64,000 nucleotides of DNA from the NCBI GenBank assembly GCA_964472275.1, contig CAYYJN010000008.1, forward strand, positions 1-64,000, read 5' to 3'. The position numbers were made by a program, and so were the translations under genes. Below the pieces are notes generated by a model. The model made no database searches, had not been told where the DNA came from, and saw only the letters and a program-made list of their open reading frames with translations. Each line of letters begins with the position of its first letter. Positions within the stretch are counted from its first letter, which is position 1. This document shows, piece by piece, positions 16,804-25,424 of this stretch. The DNA comes from JAFDVN01 sp964472275 (GTDB lineage: Bacteria; Acidobacteriota; Holophagae; Holophagales; Holophagaceae).

Positions 16804-16892
16804 GGCTCTTGGCCTTGGGCTCTTGGCTCTAGCTTGCGCCGACCCACTCGCAGGCCTCGTCCAGCAAAAGCCGAAAGCCCAAAGCCAAGAGC
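16803..16892. repeat. GGC-heptamer inverted element (copy A)
   Basis: This element fills the space between two convergent stop codons. The left arm reads as GGC-starting heptamers (GGCTCTT GGCCTTG GGCTCTT GGCTCTA); the right arm, read on the other strand, gives GGCTCTT GGCTTTG GGCTTTC GGCTTTT. About 35 bases separate the arms. The arms can pair to form a long imperfect hairpin, so a bidirectional terminator role is plausible. The same heptamer design occurs at 36719, 49927, 56902 and 59056. Confidence 0.75.
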
Positions 16893-17936
16893 CTACAGAA
16901 TGAGCATCGCGTCGCCGTAGCTGAAGAAGCGGTAGCGTTCCTTCACGGCCTCTTCGTAGCAGGCCTTCGCGAAATCGGTGCCGAGCCAGGCGCAGACGAG
17001 GACGAAGAGGGTGCTTTCGGGCAGGTGGAAGTTGGTGAGGAGCTGCGTCGCGGTGCGGAGCTCGTAGCCGGGCTTGATGAAGATCCGCGTGCTTCCGCTC
17101 CGCGCGAGGGCCGAGCCATCCCACGCCGCCTCCATGGTGCGCAGCGAAGTGGTGCCCACCGCGAGGATGGGCCGCGCGCGTTCGCGCAGCGCGGGCTCCA
17201 GCGCGGCGGCGGTGGCTTCGGGGATCTCCCAGCGTTCCTCGTGCATCGGATGGTCTTCAAGGTTCTCGGCGCTCATGGGGCGGAAGGTGCCGAGCCCCAC
17301 ATGGAGCCGCACGGGGCGCCAATCGCATTGATTGGCATTCAAATCATTAATGAGTTCCGGCGTGAAATGCAGGCCCGCCGTCGGCGCGGCGACCGCTTCG
17401 CCATCCGCGGCGAAGACGGTCTGGTAGCGGGCCTCGTCCTCCTCGCCGCTGAGGTGGTCAATGTAGGGCGGCAGCGGCAGGCGGCCGATGCGGTCAATTT
17501 CGTCCCAGTCGAGAGGGTGGCCGGAGGCGACTTCCACTTCGCGCAGGCCCTCGTCTCGCGTCTCGATCACGCGCAGTCGCGCCATCGTCGTGCCGCGTTC
17601 GGGGTCCACCACTTCCGCTTCGACCCCGGGCTTGAGCCGCGCGCCCGGGCGCACCATGGCCTCGAAGCGGCCAGGACCGAGGGAGCGCAGCAACAGCGCC
17701 TCGCCCTTGCCACCGCCCGCGCGGCGGAGGAAGAGCCGCGCGTGGCGCACCTTCACATCGTTGGGGACGATGAGCGTTCCGGGCGCGATGAGCTTCGGAA
17801 GGTCGCGGATGGTCTTGTGCGCCCAAGTTCCCGCCGCACGATCCACCACGAGCAGCCGCGCGCCGTCGCGCCGCTCGGCCGGATGCTGTGCGATGAGCTC
17901 CGGCGGCAGGTCGAAGCCGAAATCCGTCCGCTTCAT
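16893..17936 (-). CDS. queA: S-adenosylmethionine:tRNA ribosyltransferase-isomerase
   Basis: A 347-residue QueA, which transfers the ribosyl part of SAM to 7-aminomethyl-7-deazaguanine in tRNA, forming epoxyqueuosine. The N-terminus FGFDLPPELIAQHPAERRD, the centre AAPTAGLHFTPEL, VGTTSLRTME and the C-terminal NFHLPESTLF are all family signatures and the length is normal. It follows the ABC exporter gene by 7 bases on the same strand, so the two are probably co-transcribed. No other queuosine gene is nearby. Confidence 0.97.
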   Translation of the reverse strand: MKRTDFGFDLPPELIAQHPAERRDGARLLVVDRAAGTWAHKTIRDLPKLIAPGTLIVPNDVKVRHARLFLRRAGGGKGEALLLRSLGPGRFEAMVRPGARLKPGVEAEVVDPERGTTMARLRVIETRDEGLREVEVASGHPLDWDEIDRIGRLPLPPYIDHLSGEEDEARYQTVFAADGEAVAAPTAGLHFTPELINDLNANQCDWRPVRLHVGLGTFRPMSAENLEDHPMHEERWEIPEATAAALEPALRERARPILAVGTTSLRTMEAAWDGSALARSGSTRIFIKPGYELRTATQLLTNFHLPESTLFVLVCAWLGTDFAKACYEEAVKERYRFFSYGDAMLIL

Positions 17937-17943
17937 GGCCGCC

Positions 17944-19740
17944 TCAGGCCTCGCGGAACTGGAGGGCGTGGAGCCGCGCGTATTCGCCGCCGAGCTTCAT
18001 CAGTTCCTCGTGGCTGCCCTGCTCCACGATCAGGCCATGTTTGAGGGCGCAGATGCGGGTCGCCTTCTGCACGGTGGAGAGGCGATGGGCGATGACGAGG
18101 GTGGTTCGGTCCTTCATCAGCTCTTCCAGAGCCGCCTGCACGGCGCGCTCGCTTTCGGTGTCGAGGGCGCTGGTGGCCTCGTCCAGCACGAGGATGGGCG
18201 GGTCCTGGAGCAGGGCGCGGGCGATGGCGAGGCGTTGGCGCTGCCCGCCGGAAAGGCTGGAGCCCGTCTCGGCGAGCGGCGTGTCGTAGCCCTTGGGCAG
18301 GGCGGCGATGAAGTCATGGGCGTGGGCGCGCTTCGCGGCGGCGATGACCGCGTCGCGGCTGGCCTCGTGGCCGTAGGCGATGTTGTCGTGGATGGTGTCC
18401 ATGAAGAGCAGCGTCTCTTGGGTGACGACGCCGATCTTCTTGCGCAGGTCGCGCGGATCGAAGTCTCGCAGGTCCGTGCCATCGAGGCTGAGGCGGCCCT
18501 CGGTGGGGTCGAAGAAGCGCGGCACGAGGTTGGCCATCGTCGTCTTGCCGCCACCCGAACTGCCCACGAGAGCCACGGTCTCGCCGCGCCTCACGGTGAG
18601 GGTGATGCCGCGCAGCACCTGATGCTTCTCGTCGTAGGCGAAACACACCTTCTCGAAGGCGAGGACGGCGGGGTGTTCCGGCATGGGCGCGGGATGGGCG
18701 GGCGCGGCGAGGGTCGCCCGCTCGTCGAGCACGGTGAAGATGCGCTCCAGCGCCACGGTGCCGCTTTGCAGGTTGGCGAAGGTGCGCGTGAGGATGCGGA
18801 TGGGCGCGTAAAGGGCGTAGACCGCCAGCAGGAAGGTGAGGAAATCACCGCCAGTGGCGCGGCCGTGGCGGACCTGAAGCGCGCCGTAGGTGACGAGCCC
18901 GGCGAGGAGGAAGCCGCCGATGACTTCCATGAGCGGGCTGGAAAGCGACTGGGCGCGCACCACCTTCATGTTCAGGCGGTAGAGCTCCTGGTTCTTTTCG
19001 CTGAAGCGCCGGCTTTCGTAATCCTCCCGGGCGAAGGCCTTCACCACGCGCATGTTGGAGAGTACTTCCTTGAGCCGTTGGAGCAGGCTGTCCGCGCTCT
19101 TCAAGCTGCGATGCGCGACTTTGCGGATGGCCTTGCCGATGCCTCGGACAGGACCGGCCACCAGCGGCAGCGCGCAAAGGAGGACGAGGGCCAACCGCCA
19201 ATCGGTCTTCACGATGATGCAGGCCATGACGATGGCCGTCGTGGTCTGGCGCAGCACCTCCGCGATTTGCGTGGAGGCCATCTGCTGGATCATGCTCACA
19301 TCGCCCAGCACGCGGTTCATGAGCTCGCCCACGGGGTGCTTCTGGAAGAAAGACGGGTCCAGCGTGAGCAGGTGGTCGAAGAGGTGCGAGCGCATGTCGC
19401 GCACGGCGCGGAGGCCGGAGCGCGCCACGGAGATGTTGCCGGAGTAGTTCAGGATCGAACGGATGATGAAGACGAGGACGATGAGGACCGGGATGAAGTA
19501 GAGGCTTTCGCGCAGCGCCGCCGGAGAGGGCAGGTGGGCGAGGATGCGCGCTTCGAGGCTCTTCACGCCGGTCGCTCCCGCCGCGGCGCCCATGCCCAGC
19601 TGCTCGTTGAACATGAGCTTGAGCAGGAGCAGCAGGGCGCCGTCCATGGCGCTGGCCAGGCTGATGAGCAGCGCGCCGCCGAGGGCCCCGGCGATGTAGG
19701 GGCGCAGGTGGTTTCGGTAGAAGCGTTGGAGCGGCGGCAT
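17944..19740 (-). CDS. MsbA-like ABC exporter (permease-ATPase fusion)
   Basis: A 598-residue half-transporter. The N-terminal 330 residues form six transmembrane helices (ABC type-1 exporter domain). The ATPase domain follows: Walker A GSSGGGKT at 393-400, signature LSGGQ at 496-500, Walker B ILVLDE at 516-521 with the catalytic Glu, and an H-loop His in IAHRLS. Homodimers of this architecture flip lipid A-core or other lipids; MsbA is the best fit but a drug or peptide exporter is not excluded. It precedes queA with 7 bases between. Confidence 0.88.
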   Translation of the reverse strand: MPPLQRFYRNHLRPYIAGALGGALLISLASAMDGALLLLLKLMFNEQLGMGAAAGATGVKSLEARILAHLPSPAALRESLYFIPVLIVLVFIIRSILNYSGNISVARSGLRAVRDMRSHLFDHLLTLDPSFFQKHPVGELMNRVLGDVSMIQQMASTQIAEVLRQTTTAIVMACIIVKTDWRLALVLLCALPLVAGPVRGIGKAIRKVAHRSLKSADSLLQRLKEVLSNMRVVKAFAREDYESRRFSEKNQELYRLNMKVVRAQSLSSPLMEVIGGFLLAGLVTYGALQVRHGRATGGDFLTFLLAVYALYAPIRILTRTFANLQSGTVALERIFTVLDERATLAAPAHPAPMPEHPAVLAFEKVCFAYDEKHQVLRGITLTVRRGETVALVGSSGGGKTTMANLVPRFFDPTEGRLSLDGTDLRDFDPRDLRKKIGVVTQETLLFMDTIHDNIAYGHEASRDAVIAAAKRAHAHDFIAALPKGYDTPLAETGSSLSGGQRQRLAIARALLQDPPILVLDEATSALDTESERAVQAALEELMKDRTTLVIAHRLSTVQKATRICALKHGLIVEQGSHEELMKLGGEYARLHALQFREA

Positions 19741-19766
19741 CAGCCTTCCAGCTTAACGGGACCGGC

Positions 19767-20594
19767 CTATTCCACCGTCACGGTCACGCGGGAATCCGGG
19801 TCGTCGAGGCTGAACAGCTCGGTGCCCTTGGGCGCGGAGAGCGCTTCCGCGAGCAGGCGGTTGATGTCCAGGCCCTTGGCCCGGGCCTCCCGGAGCTGGG
19901 TGTCGCTGAGGTAGCTCGTCACCCCGGCGGCGAAGGCGGCGGACACGCGCACCGTCACCGTGTCCTGGGGCTTCTCCTTCTTTTCGCGGATGCGCACGAC
20001 GATGAAGCGGGGCGCGGATTCGGGCAGCTCGGGCTTGACGCTCATGGCGAGGAGCGCCTGGCGGCAGGCCTCGGCGCTCACGGCGGAACGAAGGCCCTGC
20101 TGGAGGACGGGCACGGCGCGGGCGTCCTTGCGTTTGGAGAGCTGAAGCGCGGCGGCGGTGCGGACCTCGTCCCGATCCTCGCCCAACGCGTTCACCAGAC
20201 CCTCCACCGCGCCGGGAACATCCCACTGCCGGATGCCCCAGCAGCGGATGCGGTTCAGCTTGGCTTCGCGCGCGAGCAGGCGCTGATCGGGGTAGCGGAG
20301 GATGAACTGGCCGTAGGCGGCGATGGCCTCGTCCCAGCGCTGGTCCTGCTCCAGCGTGGCCGCGAGCCAAAAGGAGGCTTCGGGGCAGCGCGTGGAGTGG
20401 GGGTATTTGTCGAGGAGGGCGCGGTAGACCGACGCCGCTTCGAACCAACGCTGGGCGTAGCGCAGGTCCCGCGCCTGCTGGAAGAGCGCGTCCGCGCCAT
20501 CGGTGACGGCGGCGAGGGCGGGTTCGGGCGGGAAGGCGGTGGGCGTGGCGGTGGAGAGAAGCAGCCCGGCCGCCAGCAGTGCGGGCAGGTTCAT
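19767..20594 (-). CDS. exported TPR/HEAT-repeat protein
   Basis: About 275 residues from the MNLPALLAAGLLL start, which begins a signal peptide. Residues about 35-110 look like tetratricopeptide helices (RWFEAASVYRALLDKYPHS, WDEAIAAYGQFILRYPDQ), followed by HEAT-like helices (EVRTAAALQLSKRKDARAV) and a C-terminal mixed region ending in VTVTVE. It is the last gene of a four-gene run with an ECF sigma factor; each gene overlaps the next by 4 bases. It could be part of the sensory output in the periplasm, but nothing in the sequence gives a specific function. Confidence 0.75.
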   Translation of the reverse strand: MNLPALLAAGLLLSTATPTAFPPEPALAAVTDGADALFQQARDLRYAQRWFEAASVYRALLDKYPHSTRCPEASFWLAATLEQDQRWDEAIAAYGQFILRYPDQRLLAREAKLNRIRCWGIRQWDVPGAVEGLVNALGEDRDEVRTAAALQLSKRKDARAVPVLQQGLRSAVSAEACRQALLAMSVKPELPESAPRFIVVRIREKKEKPQDTVTVRVSAAFAAGVTSYLSDTQLREARAKGLDINRLLAEALSAPKGTELFSLDDPDSRVTVTVE

Positions 20595-21253
20595 GGCTGG
20601 GAGCCCTGGAGCGCGAGGCTCATGCGCTCGGCCTCGCCGCCGAGATCCTTCGCCATGGCGTACTGGCGCAGCTCCTTGTCCCGCTCGGGAGAGAGGCAGC
20701 CGTCCTCGAGCGCGATCTCCGACAGCCACGCGTGCAGGTCCGTGCGCGTGCTTTCCGCGCCGGAGACGGGGCTGCCTTGAGCCGCGAGCTGATGACTGGC
20801 CTCCAAGAGCGCGACGGCGGTTTCCCGCTCTAGACGGCGATCCTCCTCGCCGCGGGTGCAGCTCGGCGGAGCCTTCTGGAATTCCTTCACGAGGCCCGCG
20901 GCCTGGTCGAAGAAGGCGCCCCAAGCCCGGTCCTGGGCCCGCTTGAGGGCCGCCTGGTCAATGCGGGCGCGGTCGGAGGCCTGGGCTCGCAGATCGTTCA
21001 TGCGATGAACGGCGTAGCCCGCGGGACCAAGGATCATGAGCACCGCGGCGGCGGCGGGCAGCCAGACGCCGCCCCACGAACGGCGGGGCGCGAGGCCGGG
21101 GGCCAGAGCCTCGCCATGGGCGGCGAGGGCCAGATGCAGCTCCAGCAGCTCGGCCAATTCGGCCTGGGCGGCCGGATCCTCCGGCCAGAGCTCCGGATGC
21201 TCCAGCAGCTCCAGGGCGCGGGCGTCATCGAGGGTCTGGTGGGAGGGGTTCAT
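20591..21253 (-). CDS. single-pass membrane protein, candidate anti-sigma factor
   Basis: A 220-residue protein with a roughly 85-residue cytoplasmic N-terminus rich in Leu/Glu, one transmembrane helix (WLPAAAAVLMILGPAGYAV) and an extracytoplasmic helical domain. That layout, and its position directly after an ECF sigma gene with a 4-base overlap, fit an anti-sigma factor. It lacks the zinc-binding His-x3-Cys-x2-Cys motif of the ZAS family, so the role is inferred from context only. Two Cys residues occur outside (in PPSCTRGEE and EDGCLSPE) and could form a disulfide. Confidence 0.6.
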   Translation of the reverse strand: MNPSHQTLDDARALELLEHPELWPEDPAAQAELAELLELHLALAAHGEALAPGLAPRRSWGGVWLPAAAAVLMILGPAGYAVHRMNDLRAQASDRARIDQAALKRAQDRAWGAFFDQAAGLVKEFQKAPPSCTRGEEDRRLERETAVALLEASHQLAAQGSPVSGAESTRTDLHAWLSEIALEDGCLSPERDKELRQYAMAKDLGGEAERMSLALQGSQP

Positions 21254-21819
21254 GGCTTGGGTCCAAGGGTCTTGCGGAGTTTGCTGAGGCTTTGGAAGAG
21301 GGTCGCCTTGACGGTGCCTTCGGCGCAATCCAGCTCCCGGGCGATGTCCTTCACGGGCCGGTCCTGGATGTAGTAGGCCTGGACCATGGCGCGCTGGCGG
21401 GGCGTGAGGCCCTGAAGGGCCTCGCGCAGGGCTTCGAGCCTGCGGCCCTGGTCCACCGGCTCCCAAGGGGAGGGTTGGTGCGGGTCGGGTGCGTCAAAGG
21501 CCTCGGGAGTTGGCAGCTCCCGTCCTCTTTTACGCAGATGGTCGGTCGCCGCATTAGCCGCCAAGGTAAAAAGCCAGGCGGCGACCGGGCGGCCCTCATC
21601 GAAGCGCTGGCAGTGCTGGAGGCACTTGAGGAAGACCTCCTGAGCCAGTTCCTGCACGACGCCGGAATCCTCCCGCAGGCGCCGGTGGAGGAAGGCGAGC
21701 ACCGGCCGCTCGAAGCGGGCCATGAGGTGGGCGAGGGCCTCCTCGTGTCCCGCCTTGAGCTGGGACATCCAGAATTCGGGGCTCTGTCCGGCCCCTTCCG
21801 CCGCAAGGGTGGCGTTCAT
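21250..21819 (-). CDS. ECF RNA polymerase sigma factor
   Basis: A 189-residue group 4 sigma factor. Region 2 includes VVQELAQEVFLKCLQHCQRF and PVAAWLFTLAANAATDHLRKR, for -10 recognition; region 4 is LTPRQRAMVQAYYIQDRPV followed by the helix-turn-helix DIARELDCAEGTVKATLFQ. The two are linked by a Pro-rich stretch. Its start overlaps the lipoprotein gene by 4 bases and its stop overlaps the membrane protein gene, so it is part of a coupled operon. A longer open frame upstream is out of frame with the lipoprotein and not real. Confidence 0.93.
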   Translation of the reverse strand: MNATLAAEGAGQSPEFWMSQLKAGHEEALAHLMARFERPVLAFLHRRLREDSGVVQELAQEVFLKCLQHCQRFDEGRPVAAWLFTLAANAATDHLRKRGRELPTPEAFDAPDPHQPSPWEPVDQGRRLEALREALQGLTPRQRAMVQAYYIQDRPVKDIARELDCAEGTVKATLFQSLSKLRKTLGPKP

Positions 21820-22811
21820 GCCTTCGGGCCGCCGCCCGGCCCGGACCTGGGCAGGGAGACGAAGGACTGGCCCAGCTTGCCCAGGACCTGCTCCACCTGC
21901 GCGCCGGTGAGGCGCATGCGCAGGGAGACCCAGTCCTTGCCGCTCTGGATCTCGGGGGGCGGAGCCTGGCCGCTCTGGACCGACCCGGCGATGGCGGCGA
22001 CGCGCTGGAGCCAAGGCGTGGCCTGGCTGATGCCCGTCTCCTGGCCGGAGAGGGCCAGTTCGAACTGGTAAGGCTGGTCCTTTGAATCCGGCGGCGTGAC
22101 GGACCAGACGAGGTAGCCGATGCCCTTGGGCAGATCCAAGGGCAGGTCTTCGTTGGCTTGGTCCTTGAAGCTGCGCATCAGGGCGTCGGGCCGGGCGAAA
22201 CCCTGGAGCGTGGCGGCGGGGGTGATCCACGACGCGGCCCGCGCCAGCTCGGGCGAGGGACCGAAGGGCGCGTTCGCCACTTCCGTGAGCGTCTCCAGAT
22301 CGCCGATCCAGATGCGTCCGCTGGGATCGGCCAGGGCGCGCAAGTGCGCCTTGAAGCTGGGGGAATCCACATCGAGGATCACATGCAGCGGACAGTCCGT
22401 GCCGCCCCAGCGCAGCGTGCCTTCGGGCGGGAAGCTGGACGCCAAGGCCACCTGGAGCGCCTTCGGATCCTGGAACTGGTCGAGGGCCAGGAGGAAGCCC
22501 TTGGTGGGCTTTCCTTCTTGGGGGATGGCGAGCAGGTGAAGGGTGAGGCGTCCGGGATCGGTGCCCGGGTTGATGTGGGCGCGCTGGAGGAAGACATCCA
22601 GGGCCTGAGCGGCCTCAGGGCTCTTTTCGAGGAACTGGCGGAAGTGGGGGTCGCGGGTCAGCCAGCCCAGGCGGCCGCTCACGGCCATTTGGCTGCCCGA
22701 AGGCGAAGCCTGGATCCACGCGGGGCCGGAGGCCTTCGGGCGGCAGGCGGAGACGAGCAGCGCCGCGCCCAGAACGAAGGCAGGTCGGAGGACCAAGCCC
22801 GAGGTCCCCAT
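21816..22811 (-). CDS. predicted lipoprotein, first gene of sigma operon
   Basis: About 331 residues from the MGTSGLVLRP start, which has a good GGAGAAGGA site upstream. The lipobox is LLVSAC. The mature part is mixed alpha/beta with GTDPGRLTLHLLAIPQEGK and a DVDSPSFKAHLRAL region; it resembles secreted proteins that evaluate residual activity terms (DUF3352-like) only weakly. No enzyme motif was recognised. As the first gene of the sigma/anti-sigma operon it may be the target or the sensor of that system; this is inference. Confidence 0.72.
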   Translation of the reverse strand: MGTSGLVLRPAFVLGAALLVSACRPKASGPAWIQASPSGSQMAVSGRLGWLTRDPHFRQFLEKSPEAAQALDVFLQRAHINPGTDPGRLTLHLLAIPQEGKPTKGFLLALDQFQDPKALQVALASSFPPEGTLRWGGTDCPLHVILDVDSPSFKAHLRALADPSGRIWIGDLETLTEVANAPFGPSPELARAASWITPAATLQGFARPDALMRSFKDQANEDLPLDLPKGIGYLVWSVTPPDSKDQPYQFELALSGQETGISQATPWLQRVAAIAGSVQSGQAPPPEIQSGKDWVSLRMRLTGAQVEQVLGKLGQSFVSLPRSGPGGGPKA

Positions 22812-22874
22812 GAGCATCCTTCTCCGCATTCCCGCTCCCATCCGCCCATGATACGGGGGGCGAGGCCGCCCGGC

Positions 22875-24659
22875 TTAGAAGGCCAGCGCCCGGAGGGTGG
22901 CCGGCAGGTGCGGGCTCCGCAGGAGCGCCTGCTGCTCGCTTTCGGAAAGCAGGCCCCAGACCCGGGCCGCCGCTTCGCGCGGCGTCTTGGGGTTGAGCAG
23001 CAATTCGCTCATGACGGCGGAATGGGCGAGGAGCACCGGATGGCCCGCGATGAGCTCCAGCACCGAGCGCGGGGTCAGTTTGTTCCGGGCCAGGCGGAGC
23101 AGCAGGCTCGGGTCCAGTTGGCGATCCGACACGAGGCGGCGCAGGGTGGCGTCGTCTTGGAGCAGCTCAGGCAACTGCCGCCAGACTTCGCCGCCGGAGG
23201 CGCGCAGGGCCTGCACGCGGCCCTCTTCGTCCATCTGTTCGTAGAGGGCCTTCAGCGCGAGCTGGGCGCGGCGCTTGACCTCCAGGTGGGGCATGCGCGT
23301 GTTGCGGAGCAGATCCAGAAGCGGTCGGAAGCCGGTGACGCGCTCCAGCGCGCGGAGCGCCGTGGCCTCACCCACCTGTCCATTGAGCAGAAGTGCTTCC
23401 AGCACCGCCGGGTCCTCGCCCCAGGAACGATGGGCTGCGACCGTCTCCGCGCTCTCCCGCGACAGGCCCGGGATCGTGGAGATGAGCAGCTTGGGCGTGA
23501 GGGCCGGGTTCTCCAGGCCGAGACGCACTACTTGAGGATCGGGGTCCATGAGCGCCTGCGCGAGCTGATCGCTGGCCGTGGCCTGGGTGGCGGCGAAGAC
23601 GCGCTCCTCCAGCGAGGCCCAGCGGCCCTCCGCGGCCCGCGGCGGCAGCGCGCCCTGCAGGCTGGACTGACGGCGCTGGAGCCGGTCGTAGAAATACTTC
23701 ACGACGCGCAGCAACTGCGGCGCCTGCCGTTTGCACCAGTAGGTCACATACTGGAACTCGCTCTCCTCCAGCTGGGTGAAGAGGCTCGCGATGCGGCGCA
23801 GCCCCGCGTCCTCCTTGGGCGCGGCGGCGAGGGCCTGGATGAGCGCGAAGCTTCGGGCGATCTTGAGCGAGAGCGCGCCGGGGCAGGCGGGAGCCTCGAC
23901 CATGGCGACCCGCAGGGAGTCCCGGAAATACCAGCGGGCCTCGTGGTAGACCTCTTCGAAGAAGGCCGCGTGGGCGCTGTAGGGGAGCACGAGCGCCAGC
24001 AGGCTTTCCGTGGCGAGCGGATTCTCCAGGGCCGCGGAGCAGACAGCCGGATCGCCTTCCAGCAGCAGATCGGTGAGCTCATCGCTGCTTGTGGTGGCGC
24101 GGGCGCGCGCCACCAACTCGGCGGGAGAGGTCTTGGGCGCGGGCAGCGTCTCTTTGGGCGCGGGGGGGATGGCGAGCAGCGCCTCCCAGTCCTGATCGTC
24201 GCTGGGCAGCGCCGGGAATTCTTGCGTGGTGCCCGAGCCGCCTATGGGCTTGGCCAACTGCTTGGCGAGGGCCTTGGCGATGGGTTTGAGATGGGGCGGG
24301 AGCTGGGCGTAGGTGGCCTTCACCGCTTCGCCGCGTTCGGTCTTTTCAAGCGCGGGCGCGGAATCCAACTCCCGCGTCATGGCGATGAGGCTCACCACCA
24401 GATCCAGATCCCGGCGCAGCGCCTCGGGCGTCGCCTCGTTCTGGGCGAGGGCCTGGAGCACGGGCATCTGGCACAGCCAATGGGGCGTGCGGCACATGAG
24501 CGCGAGCAAGCGCGGCGACGAGAGGTTCCGAGCCAGCCCTTCCAGGTGCTCCATCTGCGCCTGGCTGGGGAGCTGGGAGCGGATGAGCGCGAGGGTGGGG
24601 AAGTGGATGCGCTCCGTCTCGGACCACTCGGATTGGAGGAAGTACTCGGTCCCCAGCAA
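22875..24659 (-). CDS. large alpha-helical repeat protein (LRV/HEAT-like), unknown function
   Basis: 594 residues from a probable TTG start (MLGTEYFLQSEW); the first in-frame ATG is about 35 codons later, so the exact start is uncertain. Nearly all of it is short amphipathic helices with repeated patterns such as L-x-x-A-x-N-x-x-T-P-x-x-L (LAQNEATPEALRR, LARNKLTPRSVLE, LENPALTPKLL), typical of leucine-rich-repeat-variant or HEAT-type superhelices. A Pro-rich spacer lies near residues 165-180. No signal peptide or membrane segment is visible, so it is probably a cytoplasmic scaffold. It ends close to the HisA-like gene on the same strand (8-base gap). Confidence 0.72.
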   Translation of the reverse strand: MLGTEYFLQSEWSETERIHFPTLALIRSQLPSQAQMEHLEGLARNLSSPRLLALMCRTPHWLCQMPVLQALAQNEATPEALRRDLDLVVSLIAMTRELDSAPALEKTERGEAVKATYAQLPPHLKPIAKALAKQLAKPIGGSGTTQEFPALPSDDQDWEALLAIPPAPKETLPAPKTSPAELVARARATTSSDELTDLLLEGDPAVCSAALENPLATESLLALVLPYSAHAAFFEEVYHEARWYFRDSLRVAMVEAPACPGALSLKIARSFALIQALAAAPKEDAGLRRIASLFTQLEESEFQYVTYWCKRQAPQLLRVVKYFYDRLQRRQSSLQGALPPRAAEGRWASLEERVFAATQATASDQLAQALMDPDPQVVRLGLENPALTPKLLISTIPGLSRESAETVAAHRSWGEDPAVLEALLLNGQVGEATALRALERVTGFRPLLDLLRNTRMPHLEVKRRAQLALKALYEQMDEEGRVQALRASGGEVWRQLPELLQDDATLRRLVSDRQLDPSLLLRLARNKLTPRSVLELIAGHPVLLAHSAVMSELLLNPKTPREAAARVWGLLSESEQQALLRSPHLPATLRALAF

Positions 24660-24667
24660 GGCGGAGC

Positions 24668-25387
24668 CTACGCGCAGGAAGCGGGATGGATGAGCTCCAT
24701 CAAGTCTGGGTCGCCCACCAACAGGAGCGCGTCCACGATGGCGGCGTGGAGATCGCCGCGTTCGCGCGCGGTCTCAAGGTGCGCGGGCCGCGTGAGGCTG
24801 CCGCCCATGAGCAAGGGCAGCTTGGAGGCCAGCGCCAGGCGACGCGCGGTTTCGAAATCCGGATCCGCGCCATCTTCTTCCGGGATGTCCACGAAGAGCA
24901 GGCGGCGGAACCCATAGGCCTTGGCGCGTTCGGCGAGGGCCATGGCGTCCATGCCCGCGTTGGCCACCCATCCGGAGCGGTGGACGAGGCCGCCGCGCGC
25001 GTCAATGGCGGCGGTGAGATGGGCCTGGAAGCGGCTGAGCAGGTTCTCCACCACGGAAGGCGCCTTGTGGAGGATGGTGCCCACCACGAGCCAGTTGGCG
25101 CCGCGATCAAGGAAGAACTGGGCTTGATCCGACGCGCGGATGCCGCCGGCCACCTGCACGCAGGGGCGTTTGCCCTTCGACGCCGCGCGGGCGAGGATGC
25201 GGCCGAGCAGTTCGCGGTTATGGCCGACGCCGTGGGCCGCGTCCACATCCACCAGGGCGAGGCACTGCGCGCCATGGTCCAAGAGGCGCTCCGCCACTTC
25301 GAGAGGGTCGAGGCCTTCGTCGGCAAGGCCGCCGGCCGTGGGGATCACCCGGCCTTGGCGGATGTTGAGGGTTGGGAAGAGCTTCAC
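24668..25387 (-). CDS. HisA/HisF-family TIM-barrel protein, probably not histidine biosynthesis
   Basis: A 239-residue barrel from a GTG start with an AGGA site 5 bases upstream. It follows HisA throughout: IRQGRV after strand 1, LVDVDAAHG, VAGGIRASDQA, VVGTILHK, AAIDARGG, and LLMGGSLT. However, the catalytic Asp at the end of strand 1 (position 8 in HisA) is Asn here (PTLNIRQGRV), while the second acid (Asp129) is kept. No other his gene is near; neighbours are rnc and a repeat protein. It may be a paralogue with another substrate or a non-catalytic form. A true hisA is expected elsewhere in the genome. Confidence 0.75.
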   Translation of the reverse strand: MKLFPTLNIRQGRVIPTAGGLADEGLDPLEVAERLLDHGAQCLALVDVDAAHGVGHNRELLGRILARAASKGKRPCVQVAGGIRASDQAQFFLDRGANWLVVGTILHKAPSVVENLLSRFQAHLTAAIDARGGLVHRSGWVANAGMDAMALAERAKAYGFRRLLFVDIPEEDGADPDFETARRLALASKLPLLMGGSLTRPAHLETARERGDLHAAIVDALLLVGDPDLMELIHPASCA

Positions 25388-25424
25388 AGGCGTCCTGTCC
25401 GACCTAGCGAGTGTAATGCAACTG

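Noticed and set aside
17488..19914. 808-codon open frame on the plus strand
   Set aside because: Antisense to queA and the ABC exporter, with a composition typical of a shadow frame.
22158..24917. Very long open frame (919 codons) on the plus strand
   Set aside because: It is antisense to the lipoprotein, the helical-repeat protein and the HisA-like gene, is rich in Arg/Gly/Gln/His, has no domain, and arises from the high-GC third positions of the real genes.
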